A model generated the notes under the pieces. It saw only the letters and a list, made by a program, of their open reading frames with translations. It ran no database searches and was not told where the DNA came from. A DNA stretch of 64,000 nt from Amaurobius ferox (taxonomy: Eukaryota; Arthropoda; Arachnida; Araneae; Amaurobiidae), in contig OX578147.1 of NCBI GenBank assembly GCA_951213105.1, positions 127,678,322-127,742,321 on the forward strand, in the 5' to 3' direction. Below, in pieces: positions 1 through 12,067 of this stretch; the first letter of the stretch is position 1, and every line of letters begins with the position of its first letter. Both the position numbers and the translations under genes were made by a program.

Positions 1-399
1 TAAAACAATTTGTTTTCAAAGTACGGTGAAAAGAAATGGTATAAAACCTTATTTATTTTTGACGATTTTAAGTGACATTTTTCGATCCGTGTTATGATTT
101 GAAGAACATTCCATTCTCGCAAGTCTTTCCGCGACTTTTGTCGCCATTTTGTTGCCCTTTTGTCGCCAAGGTAAAAATCGCAACATTCCATTCTAGCAAC
201 CCTTTCCGCGCCTTTTGTCGCGGAAAGGGTACTACATCTGTACCAAATTCGGTTTATCTATTTAATTAGTTTTCCATATAATGCGGTAATAGAATCTCGA
301 ATAAAACGGATAACTTCTTAAGACGGAATGTGCGATGGTTCACACGTTTCTGTCTGACAGATTCTACTGAACTTCTGCAGCTAGTAGCTGCAAGGTAAA
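1..399. other. Non-coding, no gene seen
   Basis: AT-rich sequence with no credible coding frame. A segment of about 35 bp beginning near 110 is repeated in diverged form near 185, both containing CGCGnCTTTTGTCGC. Nothing else is recognisable. Confidence 0.5.
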
Positions 400-1790
400 A
401 AGATTAAAATCTATATATAACTCCATCTCATGAAATTCTTTACAAATTCATCGTATTTTAAGGAAAATAATAAACTTACTGTAATCAAGATAGTAACAAA
501 TTTAAAACAGCATTTAAAATTTGATTCATAGGGTTATTAATATCGTTTGACGTACATTTATACAAAAATTAACAAAATATTATAAATTTCAAAACTAATT
601 ACTTATTTATCAGCACGAGTTTAAATGAATAATTTTTATAAATAATTCCATCTCAGTTCATTTAAAATTTTCAAAGCTTTTCCGATGCGTTATTAAGAAG
701 TCACAAAAACAGTTCTAAACAAGTTTTTCATTACAAATAATCTCATCTTGTGAAGAAAAATTTGTTTGGATTTTTTTTTTCAACTTATTCAAATTAGAAA
801 CCAGGACTTGAAATTTTAAAATGACGCACTTTTAGAAAAGAAAAACGCGCTTAATGCGATTAAGATGACAATAAATTTAAAACAACATTTAAAATTTGAA
901 GCATAAAATGTCTAATATCGTCCGTCATTTATACAAAATTTCACAATATGTATATGACATTCAAAAATATATACTCACAACCGCAAACAGATAAGATAGT
1001 AAAAGATTAAAAGTTTTATAAATAATTCAATTTCTTAAATTCCCTTAAAACGTGCAGTCTTTTCGAACAGTTTAGAACAATTAAAAATAACAATAGACAA
1101 TTGATACTTTCAACAAGTTTTTTTTAATAAAAAATTCCATCTTGCAAGTTCATTTAAATTATAAATAAAACCGAACGTCATATTTGGAAACGGAGCACTT
1201 TAAAAGAAATAATAATAAAAAAACGTGTAATTAAGAAAAAGTGTACACTTTCAAGCAATACACTTAGAATTAAGATGGCAACAAGTTTTAAACTACATTT
1301 AAAACTTTAGCAGCAAGAATAATATCATCTGACAACGAATATTTATACAGAATTCCCTAAAATGCGTGACATTCAGAAAGATATACACACTGCCGTATAT
1401 AGCAACAATAAGAGGTGAAAGGATTAAACGTTTAATAAATAATTTTATCTTGTAAATTCATCTAAATTTATAAATAAAATTGAACATCATATTTTAAAAC
1501 AAGGCACTTTAAGAAAAATAATAACGTGCTTAAAAGTTGGCAACACGTTTAAAACTGTATTTAAACCTTTTGCCATAAGAATAATATCGTCTGTCGACCA
1601 TTTATGCAGAATTTTCCAAAATGTATAACATACAAAAAGATATACTCACTGCCGCATGTAGCAACAATAAGAGGTGAAAGGATTAAAAGTTTTATAAATA
1701 ATTCCATCTTCTATGTTTCCTTTTATGTTTGTAAGTCTTGTCTTAAGAACTATTAAGGATGACTGAAAAGACAGTTGTCACTTTCAAACA
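400..1790. repeat. Degenerate long-period tandem repeat
   Basis: Four or more diverged units can be aligned by eye. Each contains a motif like AAGATGGCAACAAGTTT followed by AATAATATCGTCTG, ATTTATACAGAATT, ATATACTCACTGCCG and AAAGTTTTATAAATAATTCCATCT. Unit starts lie near 488, 862, 1271 and 1531, so spacing varies from about 260 to 410 bp. The last two units are the most similar. No coding frame runs through them. Origin is unknown; it may be an old satellite or part of a larger transposon. Confidence 0.6.
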
Positions 1791-2640
1791 AGTTTTTCAT
1801 GGTCAACTAATTCAGGGATGTTCCAAACATAACACAACTTCCGCTGCGCATCACTAGCAGCGTAGGAATGAAATCTGGTTAATGTCCATTTCCTTTAGTT
1901 TTCACAACTGTTTACACTTGGCGACGTTCCGGCTACAAAGCGAGACTTTTATCGCCTCCGTAATTGCGGACTCAATCCTCTTTATGCAGCTAATTGCTTA
2001 ATATATAAGTAACGAGATTTTGTTATGTTGCAAGAAAAATTTAGTTTTCGCAAAGTTTTGGTATCTATGTACTCTCAAATAACCACTCAAACGACTCCAT
2101 TACAAAATATTAAATAGAAATTAGGGTTTTGAATGACATGCAGTACGACACCTCCAAACAACACAAAATACTTGCAATATGTTGGTCATTGCAAAATTGT
2201 TAAAATTATGCAATGTATGCATATTTAGATAAAATTTTGAAATATGATTTCTCCAATGATGCAATCGGAATTTCTTCATGGAGAGCGAGCGCAATTAATG
2301 TTATGCATCATTAATTATTTGTTAGTATTAATGTGAGTATTAATGTATTTAAGTATTATTAATTAGTATTACTATACTTAATGAATAGTATTTTGACGTG
2401 AATAACATGCCTATGTGGTCTGGATATTCGGCTGAAATCGGAATATTACGAAAAATGTAATCACTTTTGACGCTTGTATCTCCGAACCTAATAGATAGCA
2501 ATATCATAAAAAATATTTTTAAAGTACACAGTTTTAATAAAATGCACGAAAATGTAAAAAATAATTTTTAACTATCACAATATTCTTGGGCGTATGCGTC
2601 TAGAAACAAAACCGTAAAGAACCCATAAAAGAATTGTATT
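1791..2640. other. Non-coding, no gene seen
   Basis: AT-rich unique-looking sequence. It includes an irregular TATTAATG/TATTAATTAG-rich patch at 2300-2395. No gene or known repeat is recognised. Confidence 0.4.
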
Positions 2641-2970
2641 GAAACATTACCAGAATTTTAAGGAACCGTAAAAGTGATAACATGGAAATGACATTATATA
2701 AGAATGACAGATTGTTAAATTAAAATTGTCAAAGACAAATTTAATTGAATTGGATGTAATAATTCTTATGTTGTCACTTTTATTGTTTCTTAAAATTCTA
2801 TTAATATCCAAATACAATTCTTTTATGGACACGTATTTTAGATTATTCATTATTTTTAGTCGCATATTATCAGAAATGTTGCGATAGCTAAACATTATTT
2901 TTTACTTTTTAGAGCTTTACTTACTTTTTAGTGTAACTTTAAAAGTTGTTTTGTCAAAAATGGGTACCAT
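2640..2970 (-). pseudogene. Retroelement-like fragment shared with 57960-58170
   Basis: A minus-strand frame (2895-2647) includes KELYLDINRILRNN. The same peptide with small changes (ELYLDINRILRNN followed by RSDIK) is encoded on the minus strand near 58030-57965, and the adjacent noncoding sequence also matches (the stretch containing TGTTGCGATAGCTAAACATT here). The 58-kb copy lies about 250 bp from a reverse-transcriptase fragment, so both are probably relics of one retroelement family. Family membership is an inference; the paralogy is visible directly. Confidence 0.45.
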
Positions 2971-3648
2971 GTGTGCATATATAAACTTAATTTAAATATT
3001 TTAATATTTTAAACATTTTTTTTAATAAATAAAACGTTTTTGTCCGAGCGAATTTTTCTTCACTTTGCTTACTTTCAATTGAAATATATTCTGAACTATA
3101 AAAGATAGATATAAATAATACACAACAAAAATGTTCAATAAGAAATCCAATTTTCAAATCAATAATTTATTTTTATTGATCTTTTATGCCTTTTAAGCAA
3201 TCGTACAAGTTATTTATGAGCAATTGTCTCAAGCTGAAGAAGATTGAAATTTTTCCGTTTCTGAAGTTTCTAAAACTAAAAGTGAACTATGAAGAGTAAG
3301 AAAGTAATTCGAAGCCCTTTAAAAGTTCTTCAAAATGATAATTGGATTTCGGATCGATTTATTAGTTTTCAAAATATATTGATAACAAATTCGAATTTTT
3401 AATATTTTGGAAAAGTTTGTTCTTTTACAAGATATTATTTAAAAAAAAAAAAAATTCGGCTCCATTGGACAACTGTCACAGCCGATTTAATAGTGTATAC
3501 AAAATTGTGCAATTATAGCGAATTAAAAAAGTTATTATGTCCAAAACATAACTTTCAACTACAAATTAACAAATTTTAATTTGGAGGAAAATAATAGCAA
3601 ACTTCCGGAGTGTTTAGCTCCGCTAAATATTCTCATACATTCATTTCT
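2971..3648. other. Non-coding, no gene seen
   Basis: AT-rich sequence with a poly-A tract near 3440-3455. No coding frame or recognisable repeat. Confidence 0.4.
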
Positions 3649-5275
3649 AACACTTTACAACATAGTTGAAAAGTGTTTATGACTTTGTTAACACTTTACA
3701 ACATAGTTGAAAAGTGTTTATGACTTTGTTCATTCTGTCTGTCTGTCGTTTAGCACGATAACTGCCGTAAAAATGACTTTATAAAAATGAAATTTTAATA
3801 TGTTTTTCAGACGGTCTGTGGGACCTATGGGAATATAAATGAATAATATCCCCCAATTAGCTCTGGATTGAACCCGGGTTGAAAGAATGAAATACATTGA
3901 ACCCTATGGGACCTAATTTTTCAAACATTTTTTAAGCAAATTTAAAATTCACAAATTGCTTCGAAAGTTTAGGTAATATTTAAATTATCCCGTAAAATAT
4001 ATAAAAAATATTTTAGTAAATATGTTAGATAGTTTTTCAAATAAAAATTGTTTAATATAGGGAGAAAAACAAATTCATTTAAATTCTGACTCTTGCTATA
4101 TTCTCCAGAAAGAAAAAAGAGATATATTTTAGAATAAATATCTTTCCAAGAGTTTAATTATTTTCTTTATTATGCCCATGAGTAAACTATTTTCAAATAT
4201 CATAACCAAGTAGGTCATATAATACGAAAGATAGAATCGATACCGTTATAAGTAGAAATGGGTGAATAACACTTTTCTCAAATTCGAGGATTCTAATCTG
4301 GCTGTGTAAAGTTAGTGAGTTTGCCGCCAATGTCAATTTGACGCAAATGAGCGCTATTTTGTAAAAATGTTAAGATATTACATAAAATAGTTCTTCACTT
4401 CTGCTGGTCTATCAAATTGTGGGCTGTAATCAGGAATAATTTTGCATCCGCAAACCCAGCAAGCTTTTAATATAACGAGAAATTTATATATTTTAATTTT
4501 CTACAATTTCTGAATGAAATTTTAGCACAAATTAAAAATGTTTATGTTTAAGTGTGATTTTTGACAAGGGGAGGCGTGTTGGCATGCATTTAATTAGTAT
4601 TCCTATTTTTCAAATGTTTGTGAAATGCATTTAAGCTTTAAATGTTATTAAATTTACTTTTGCTTAAATTCTGTGCATCATACATACTGAAAGAACGCAA
4701 TTACAATATATTTGAGTTTAAATGATCATCAAACTTTGATTATTTCTACAACAAAGCCTAATTTTCACTTATGGAGAATGTAAATACCAAAAGATGTAGA
4801 ATGAGTTGTATAAGAATTGCTGCATTTCTTCAACGCAAAATTATTTAGCTCATGGAGTCTGCAATTTAGCTGATATGAATGAACATTCATTGATTTTACA
4901 CAGAGACCCAGACGATTTTTTCGATGAAGTTTTAAGCATAGAGTTAAATTACTTGTACCTCCATGGTTTTAAGCTTTTGAATAAAATAAATTATTATAAT
5001 AGTATTAGGATGAATGAAACGAATGAAAAAATGTTTATGAATGAAATGCTGCTTTTATATAGAGGCGATTTATATTTCGATGACGCCATTTGAATAAAGT
5101 TCATTTGTTTTTGATGAAATTTTCAAATATAATAAATTAATGCAGTATTGTGATAATTTTAAAAATATTACCGAGGAATGTATCGCATTTTAGAGATGTT
5201 TATATAAAATTGCATTGAAGTAGGAAAGTGTTTCATAATCAATGCATTACGCATGATTGATCTTTCTTGTTTTTT
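3649..5275 (+). mobile_element. Helitron/Helentron-like non-autonomous element, copy 1 (interrupted)
   Basis: The hairpin head (AACACTTTACAAC, then GTTGAAAAGTGTT) starts at 3649 and is present twice in tandem with a 41-bp period (3649 and 3690). It is followed by TCTG repeats and the conserved body (TAGCACGATAACTGCCG; CCTATGGGAATATAAATGAA). The body runs to about 4150 with a variant extension also seen near 9005-9070. The family tail resumes near 4665 and ends with the second hairpin (ATCAATGC ... GCATGATTGATC) and TTTCTTGTT at about 5275. The segment 4150-4660 is not shared with the other copies. Hairpin end plus tetranucleotide core resembles DINE/HINE-type Helentron derivatives; that class assignment is an inference. 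Confidence 0.6.
4806..5093 (+). other. Chance open frame inside element tail
   Basis: A 95-codon open frame lies entirely within the tail module of the Helitron-like family. The homologous positions at 6010-6290, 21690-21960 and 61170-61440 carry stops and indels, so the frame is not conserved between copies. It is treated as non-coding. Confidence 0.5.
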
Positions 5276-5342
5276 TTTTCGATGTACGTAAATTAGATTA
5301 AATAATATTTCTTCGAAATTCAAATATGTGCGAGCTGTTTTT

Positions 5343-6636
5343 AACACTTTACAGCAAAGTTGAAAAGTGTTTATGACTTTGTTCATTCTGTCTGTCTGTC
5401 CGTTAGCACGATAACTGCCGTAGAAACGACATAATCAAAATGATATTTTAGTATGTTGTACAGACAGACGGTCTGTAGGACCTATGGGAAAATAAATGAA
5501 TAATATCAATCAATTAGTTTTGGATTGAACCCGGATTGAAAAAATGAAATACATTGAACCCTATGGAACCTAATGTTTCAAACATTTTTTAAGCGGATTT
5601 TAAATTCACAAATAGCTTCGAAAATTTTAGGTAATATTCAAGTTATTCCATAAAATATATAACAAAAAATTCAGCAAAATATACTCATTAGTTTTTAAAA
5701 TAAAAATTAAAATAATAATTACACCTCTTATACGAAGCGATCACGTGACCATGATATGAAAAGATCACGTAACCCACTTCAAAATGAAATATAGCATCCA
5801 TCTTGTCTCAAAATCGTGATTTTTAAAGTTCTTTTTAATTCATATTGAGTGTTGTATCCGTCCTACAACCGTTTATTTTTGCTTAAATTCTGTGCATCTA
5901 CATATTGAAACAACGAAATTACAATATATTTGAGTTTAAATGATCATCCAAATTTGATTATTTCTACAACGAAGCCTATTTTTCACTTATGTAAAATGTA
6001 AACAGCAAAATATGTAGAATGAGTTGTTTAAGAATTGCTGTATTTCTTTAACACAAAATTATTTAGCTCATGGAGTCTGCATAGCTGATATGAATGAAAT
6101 ATCCATTGATTTTACAGACAGAAGGACGATTTTTTTTCAATGAAGTTTTAAGCATAGAGTTTAATTACTTGCAGTTCCATGGTCTTAAGTTTTTAAATAA
6201 AATAAATTATTTTAGTACTGTGATGAATGACATGAATGGGAAAATGTTTATGAATGAAATGCTGCTTTTATAGAGAGAGCCAGGCGTGTTATTTTTTCTA
6301 TGACGTCATTTAAACGAATTTCTGTTGTTTTCGGTGAAGTTTTCAAATATAATAAATTATTGTAGTATTATGATAATTTTAAAAATATTACCGAGGAATG
6401 TATCGCATTTTAGTGATGTTTAAACAAGGCAATTTATATTTCAATACCGTCATTTGAATGAAGTTCATTTTTTTCGATGAAGGTTTAAGTTTTCAAATAT
6501 AATAAATTAATGTAGTGATAAGTTTTAAGATATTACCGAGGAATGTATTGCATTTTAGAGATGTTTAAATAAAATTGCATTGAAGTTGGAAAGTGTTTCA
6601 TAATCAATGCTTTAAGCATGATTAATCTTTCTTGTT
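5343..6636 (+). mobile_element. Helitron/Helentron-like element, copy 2 (near full length, ~1.3 kb)
   Basis: Hairpin head at 5343, short TCTG tract near 5390, conserved body to about 5860, then the tail module beginning TTTTTGCTTAAATTCTGTGCATC near 5875. A partial internal duplication of the tail lies at 6300-6560 (the AAATATAATAAATTA and ACCGAGGAATGTAT motifs occur twice). It ends with the second hairpin and CTTGTT at 6636. No coding capacity. Confidence 0.7.
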
Positions 6637-6655
6637 ATAAAATATATCTCTTTTT

Positions 6656-7961
6656 AACACTTTACAACATAGTTGAAAAGTGTTTATGACTTTGTTCATT
6701 CTGTCTGTCTGTCTGTCTGTCCGTTAGCACGATAACTGCCGTAAAAATGACTTAATCAAAATGAAATTTTAGTATGTTGTTCAGACTGTGTCTGCAGGAC
6801 CTATGGGAATATAAATGAATAATATCACCCAATTAGTTTTGGATTGAACCCGGGTTGAGAAAATGAAATACATTCAACCCTATGGGATCTAATTTTTCAA
6901 ACATTCTTTAAGCAGATTTAAAATTCACAAATTGCTTCGAAAATTTTAGGTAATATTCAAATTGTTCCATAAAATATATAAAACAAAATTCAGCGAAATA
7001 TATTCAGTAGTTTTTAAAATAAAAATTAAAATATTAATTACACCTCTTATATGAAACCATCACGTGACCATGATATAAAAAAGTCACGTCACCCAATTCA
7101 AAATGAAATATGGCATCCATCTTGTCTCAACAGAACATTTTATTCGACAAAACTATGATGGATCTTTGTAGAACATTTTATAGAACATTTTATTCTACAA
7201 AACTTTGATGGATCTTTAAATATAGATCCTACATTTTTTTCGAAATGGCCTGCAAATAATCCCCGTTCACGTCTATGAATCATCGTTGTAAGATTGTTAA
7301 AAATTCTGATGTAGGCTCATCATGACTTGAGTGGATACAATATCTCACATACACGCAGAAACACACACAGATGTACCCTTACACTCACAGATGTCTCCTT
7401 AAAAATAGTTTGTTCGTGTTCTAGAAGTCCCAAAACGTGTAGATCCTTCGAAAATTCGAGTTCCGATCTTCGGCACGATTCCAATACTTTGAATATATAT
7501 ACACACACACATATTATCTGTATATTATCTGTGTATCTAAATTCCGTGCCTACGCAATTACAATAGTTGTGATTTTAAATGATTCCTAAACTTTTATTAT
7601 TTCTACAACGAAGCTCAATTTTAACTTATGTAGAATACAAATATCCCAAGCGATTGTGATATTTGAATGATGAGTTATATAAGTATTGCTGAATTTTTTT
7701 TTCACACAAAATTATTTAGCTCTGGAGTCTGGAATACAAGTTATATGAATGAAATATTCATTGATTTTGCATAAAGAATCAGATGATTTATATTTCGATG
7801 AAGTTTTAAATATTTAAGTATAATAAATTACTGTAGTACTATGATAATGTAAAAGATATCACCACTGAATGTATCACATTATAGAGATTTTTAAATGAAA
7901 TTGTATTTCAGTTGGAAAGTGTTTCATAATCAATACTTAGGCATGATTGATTTTTCTTGTT
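6656..7961 (+). mobile_element. Helitron/Helentron-like element, copy 3
   Basis: Head hairpin at 6656, four TCTG units, body to about 7120. A different internal segment (7130-7540) then contains ATTTTATTCGACAAAAC twice and the stretch around GAAGTCCCAAAACGTGTAG, shared with copy 5. The common tail follows (7550-7961), ending in CATGATTGATTTTTCTTGTTT. Copy 2 ends only 20 bp upstream, so insertions are clustered head to tail. Confidence 0.65.
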
Positions 7962-7965
7962 TCGT

Positions 7966-8407
7966 TTTGGAGGATATAGCAAGAGTCAGAATTTAATTGA
8001 ATTTGTTTTTCTCCCTATATTAAATAATTTTTATTTAAAAAACTACCTAACATATTTTACTGAAATTTTTTTTATATATTTTATGGGATAATTTGAATAT
8101 TTCCTAAAACTTTCGAAGCAATTTGTGAATTTTAAATTAGCTTAAAAAATGCTTGAAAAATTAGGTCCCATAGGGTTCAATATATTTCATTTTTTCAATT
8201 CGGGTTCCATCCAAAACTAATTGGGTGATATTATTCATTTATATTCTCATAGGTCTCACAGACCGTCTGAAAAACATACTAAAATTTCATTTAGATAAAG
8301 TCATTTTTACGGCAGTTATTGTGCTATCGGACAGACAGATAGACAGACAGACAAACAGACAGAATGAACAAAGTCATAAACACTTTTCAACTATGTTGTA
8401 AAGTGTT
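7966..8407 (-). mobile_element. Helitron/Helentron-like element, copy 4 (head half, inverted)
   Basis: Reverse-complement copy of the head half. It ends at 8407 with the hairpin (AACACTTTTCAAC ... GTTGTAAAGTGTT) preceded by (ACAG)n. It contains the variant stretch GAGGATATAGCAAGAGTCAG found in copies 1 and 5. The tail module is absent. Confidence 0.65.
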
Positions 8408-8627
8408 AAAAATCTGACTTATGCCACTTTTCCGTACCATGTGAAAGGCTGTTTCATCAGAGAAAATAAGAATCATAAACAAATTGACGATGGAAATTAT
8501 TTAGATAAAAAAAACAGTACTTAAAAGTACTTAGTTATTGAAAAGTATTTAAGAATCCGTGATCGCATCGTGAGCCTACGCGGAATTCGCAAACATGTCT
8601 CTTATTATTATCATCCAGTTTTTTATT
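8408..8627 (-). pseudogene. Tc1/mariner-type transposase fragment
   Basis: The minus strand near 8475-8411 encodes LIFSDETAFHMVRKSG. It resembles the FSDEA-F-H block seen in a widespread class of arthropod transposases whose elements end in CAGGGTGTCCC. The same stretch (CTTATGCCACTTTTCCGTAC) is the last sequence in the window, about 290 bp inside a CAGGGTGTCC terminus, which supports the assignment. It is only about 20 residues long, with stops on both sides, and is trapped between two Helitron-like copies. Confidence 0.45.
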
Positions 8628-10686
8628 AACACTTTACAACAAAGTTGAAAAGTGTTTATGACTTTGTTCATTCTGTCTGTCTGTCTGTCTGTCTGTCTGT
8701 CCGTTAGCACGATAACTGCCGTAAAAATGAGTTTATCAAAATGAAATTTTAGTATGTTGTTCAGTCGGTCTGTAGGACCTATGGGAATATAAATAAATAA
8801 TATCACCCAATTAGTTTTTTATTGAACCCGGGTTGAAAAAATGAAATACATTGAACCCTATGGGACCTAATTTTTCAAACATTTTTTAAGTAAATTTAAA
8901 ATTCACGAATTGCTTCGAAATTCTTAGGAAATATTCACATTATCCCATAGAATATATAAAAAAAAATTCAGTAAAATATGTTAAGTAGTTTTTTAATTAA
9001 AAAAAATATTTAATATAGGGAAAAAAACAAATTCAATTAAATTCTGACTTTGGGATATCTTCCAGAAAGAAAAGAAAGAGATATTATATAATAAATATCT
9101 CTCCATTTGTTTAAACGTTTTGCGTATGGGAGTGGCTTCATATTTTAAAGTAAATTTCGTAGATAACAATTTTTCTTTTTTTTTAAATTTTATATAACTC
9201 TTCATGATAAATTTATTTGATGGCATTTTAAATGCACTTCCCTACGTCCTAGAGAGTTAAAATTTGGTACACAGCTTAAATTTGTTGAACATTTTATTCG
9301 ACAAAAATTTGATGGATCTTTAAATATAGATCATACATTTTTTTCGAAATGGCCTGAAAATAATCCCCGTTCACTTCTATAAATCATTGTTGTAATATTG
9401 TTAAAAATTCTGATGTGGACAGCACATGTCTTTCTCTGCAGACTCATATTCGTTCTCTTTATTTATTCAATAATAATTTGAGTTTATCTGCACAACATAA
9501 GTATTTTAAATGGCATTGAATTTACACGTTAAACTTAAATTTGGTTCTCATTTGATAGCTGGACTTATTGTCAAAGGTGGCGTAGCGAAAACGCGAAAAA
9601 ACTAGAATATCTCAAGAACGGCTAGTCCTAGAGTAATGGGGTTAGTCTTATTCTTTTTGTTGTCAAAAATCACATATAAAATAGGAATTTAATTGATATA
9701 ATTGAGCACACGTAGTCTTTTATTTTTATATATAACGATTTTTGCTGGCCATTTCGCAAAAATAGCCCATTCCTTTTTCCCGAATCGTACTAGAATAACC
9801 TACAAATGACTTATATACAAAATTTTGTTAAATTTGGTATATAAATCACTTGTCGGTTATTGAAATATTATACACCAAATTTTGTTAAATTTGGTTCATT
9901 AGTTTTTAGCTAGAGTGGATAAAGGCAATTTCTGCGGCCATTTCGCAAAGAAGGCAGATTCTTTTATTACGAATCGTACTATAATCTAATGAACATCAGG
10001 ATTTCCCACAAAAAACATACCTACCAAATTGTATGAAATTCGGTCCATTAGTTTTTCAATTAGAGTGGATGTAATATCCACACAGACACACAGAAACATA
10101 CACAGGTACACCCTTACACACACAGACGTCTTCCTAAAAGTAGTTTTTTCGTGTTCTAGAAGTCCCAAAACGTGTAGATCCTTTGAAAATTCGAGTTCCG
10201 ATCTTCGGCACGATTCCAATACTTTGAGTACATACACATACACATATATATTATCTGTGTATTATCTGTGTATCTAAATTCCGTGCCTATGCAATTACAA
10301 TAGTTGTGATTTTAAATGATCCCTAAACTTTTATTATTTCTTCAAGGAAGCCTAATTTTAACATATGCAGAATGCAAATATCTCAAGCGATTGTAAGATG
10401 AATTACATAAGAATTGCTGAATTTTTTTCACACAAAATTATTTAGCTCTGGAGTCTGGAATACAAGTTATATGAATGAAATATTCATTGATTTTGCATAA
10501 AGAATCAGATGATTTATATTTCGATACAGTTTTAAATATTTAAGTATAATAAATTACTGTAGTACTGTGATAATGTAAAAAATATTACCACTGAATGAAT
10601 CACATTTTAGAAATTTTTAAATGAAATTGCATTTCAGTTGGAAAGTGTTTCATAATCAATGCTTATGCATGATTGATCTTTCTTGT
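8628..10686 (+). mobile_element. Helitron/Helentron-like element, copy 5 (long form, ~2.06 kb)
   Basis: Head hairpin at 8628 with six TCTG units, body to about 9070, then a 1.2-kb internal segment. Parts of it occur in copy 3 (ATTTTATTCGACAAAA near 9290; GTGTTCTAGAAGTCCC near 10150). The family tail runs to the ATGCATGATTGATC hairpin and TCTTG at about 10686. The internal segment includes repeated AAATTTGGT(A/T)CATTAG-like units at 9825-9905 and 10030-10065. No convincing ORF. This may be closest to the parental form. Confidence 0.6.
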
Positions 10687-10815
10687 TTTTTTTTTTTTGT
10701 GTGATATGTTACACATTTACATTTCTAATTTGATATATGGTCCCCATTCACAATGTTCAATTTTCAATTAAATATAACTCGCTCAATTTTAAAGATACAG
10801 ATATGCGGGTTTTTT
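10687..10815 (-). mobile_element. Fragment of mariner-like element (inverted)
   Basis: The reverse complement (CCCGCATATCTGTATCTTTAAAAT) matches 63925-63950 inside the CAGGGTGTCC-ended element at the right edge of the window. No terminal repeat remains, and copy 6 of the Helitron-like family cuts it at 10816. Confidence 0.4.
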
Positions 10816-11106
10816 AACACTTTACAACATAGTCGAAAGTGTTTATGACTTTGTTCATTCTGTCTGTCTGTCTGTCTGTGTGCCTGTCTGTCTGTCTGTC
10901 CGTTAGCACGATAACTGCCGTAAAAATGGATTTATCAAATTGAAATTTTAGTATGTTTTTCAGACGATCTGTGGGACCTATGGGAATATAAATGAATAAT
11001 ATCACCCAATTAGTTTTGGATTGAACTCGGGTTGAAAAAATGAAATACATTGAAACCTATGGGACTTAATTTTTCAAACATTTTTTAAGCGGATTTAAAA
11101 TTCACA
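10816..11106 (+). mobile_element. Helitron/Helentron-like element, copy 6 (head, truncated)
   Basis: Head hairpin at 10816 (one side degenerated, AGTCGAAAGTG), a TCTG tract interrupted by TGTGTGCC, and the body up to GATTTAAAATTCACAAA. It stops abruptly at about 11106 where LINE sequence begins. Confidence 0.65.
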
Positions 11107-11449
11107 AACCGAAGTGGGCTTTTACCCAGTGAAGATGTATTCCACCTTTATAGTTTATAATTATATCTTTCATTATTCCAATCGTCCTATTGTGGATATT
11201 ATAGGAACTCAAAGATAATAAGTTTGATTTAAAGTCCGATGTACTATACTTTTCACTATACTTTTCTGTATAAATTTGCTCGATCGCTTTGTAGACAGCA
11301 AAAATTTCCGCGTTATATACTGTTGTTTTATTATTCAATCTATATTGTTTTTCCATTTTTATTTCTTCGTCTTGACAGATAACGAAAGCACACCCCACTC
11401 GGTTATTCATCTTTGATCCGTCAGTAAAGATCTTTATTCTTGCTATCAT
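11102..11449 (-). pseudogene. RNase H domain of R1/I-like LINE (truncated)
   Basis: The frame encodes an RNase H-like fold: KIFTDGSK near residue 6, AEIFAVYKAI near residue 47 and HWVKAH near residue 106. These correspond to the D, E and D/H regions of LINE-encoded RNase H, which removes RNA from the RNA-DNA hybrid. The methionine at the start is not a real start. The frame is simply cut off by insertion of the hAT element at 11447, and on the far side of that element the same protein continues (…NYPIAS at 13310). The C-terminus is lost at the junction with the Helitron-like copy at 11106. Confidence 0.75.
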
Positions 11450-12067
11450 AGGCGCCGACTACGGGGGGGCAGAGGGGCACGAGCCCCCGCTGAACTTTTC
11501 CAGAGGGGGCAAAGCCCCCTCTGGGAAATTTCAATATTTTTTTCTAACTTCATATTTTACTAAATACCAAAAAATGAAATTTTTTTAAACATAAAAATAA
11601 TTGAAAGAAAATCCTATCAACGTAAATGTCACATTTCCGTTCAGCCTTGCTCACATCTTCCTTCCCATAGCTCCCTAAACTATCTCGCACACAAACCAAG
11701 CTCATCTTTACTCCCAGGAAACATGTTTACGCTAATGACAAAAACACCTGGTTACCAGAACTTTTTCGACTGACCGCCTAATTCAAAGAGAAATGGAATA
11801 TTTACAGCCATGTTATTGGCATTTCCAAAAAATAGCTGTTTCCCTCCAGTAATAACTATAAATGATTACCACGAAGTAGAGATGACTTATTTTGTCTACC
11901 TAAAGAGATCTTATCTGTAATTACTCCTGGATCCTATATACCATTGCTGTCTTTACAGATGGCACCCATTCCGTTTGAAGCTGCAAACCCCGTGGGTGGT
12001 ATCCATTCCGTTTGAAGTTGCAAACCCCGCGGGTAGCTTTGTTCCTGCTGAGCACTGGACGTTTGGC

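Noticed and set aside
72..269. 65-codon frame at the left edge
   Set aside because: Covers a short duplicated TTTTGTCGC-rich patch; no coding resemblance.
7320..7566. Overlapping frames around GTGTTCTAGAAGTCCC (also 9986-10277)
   Set aside because: Part of the interior of Helitron-like copies; frames arise from CA-rich microsatellite and are not conserved as protein.
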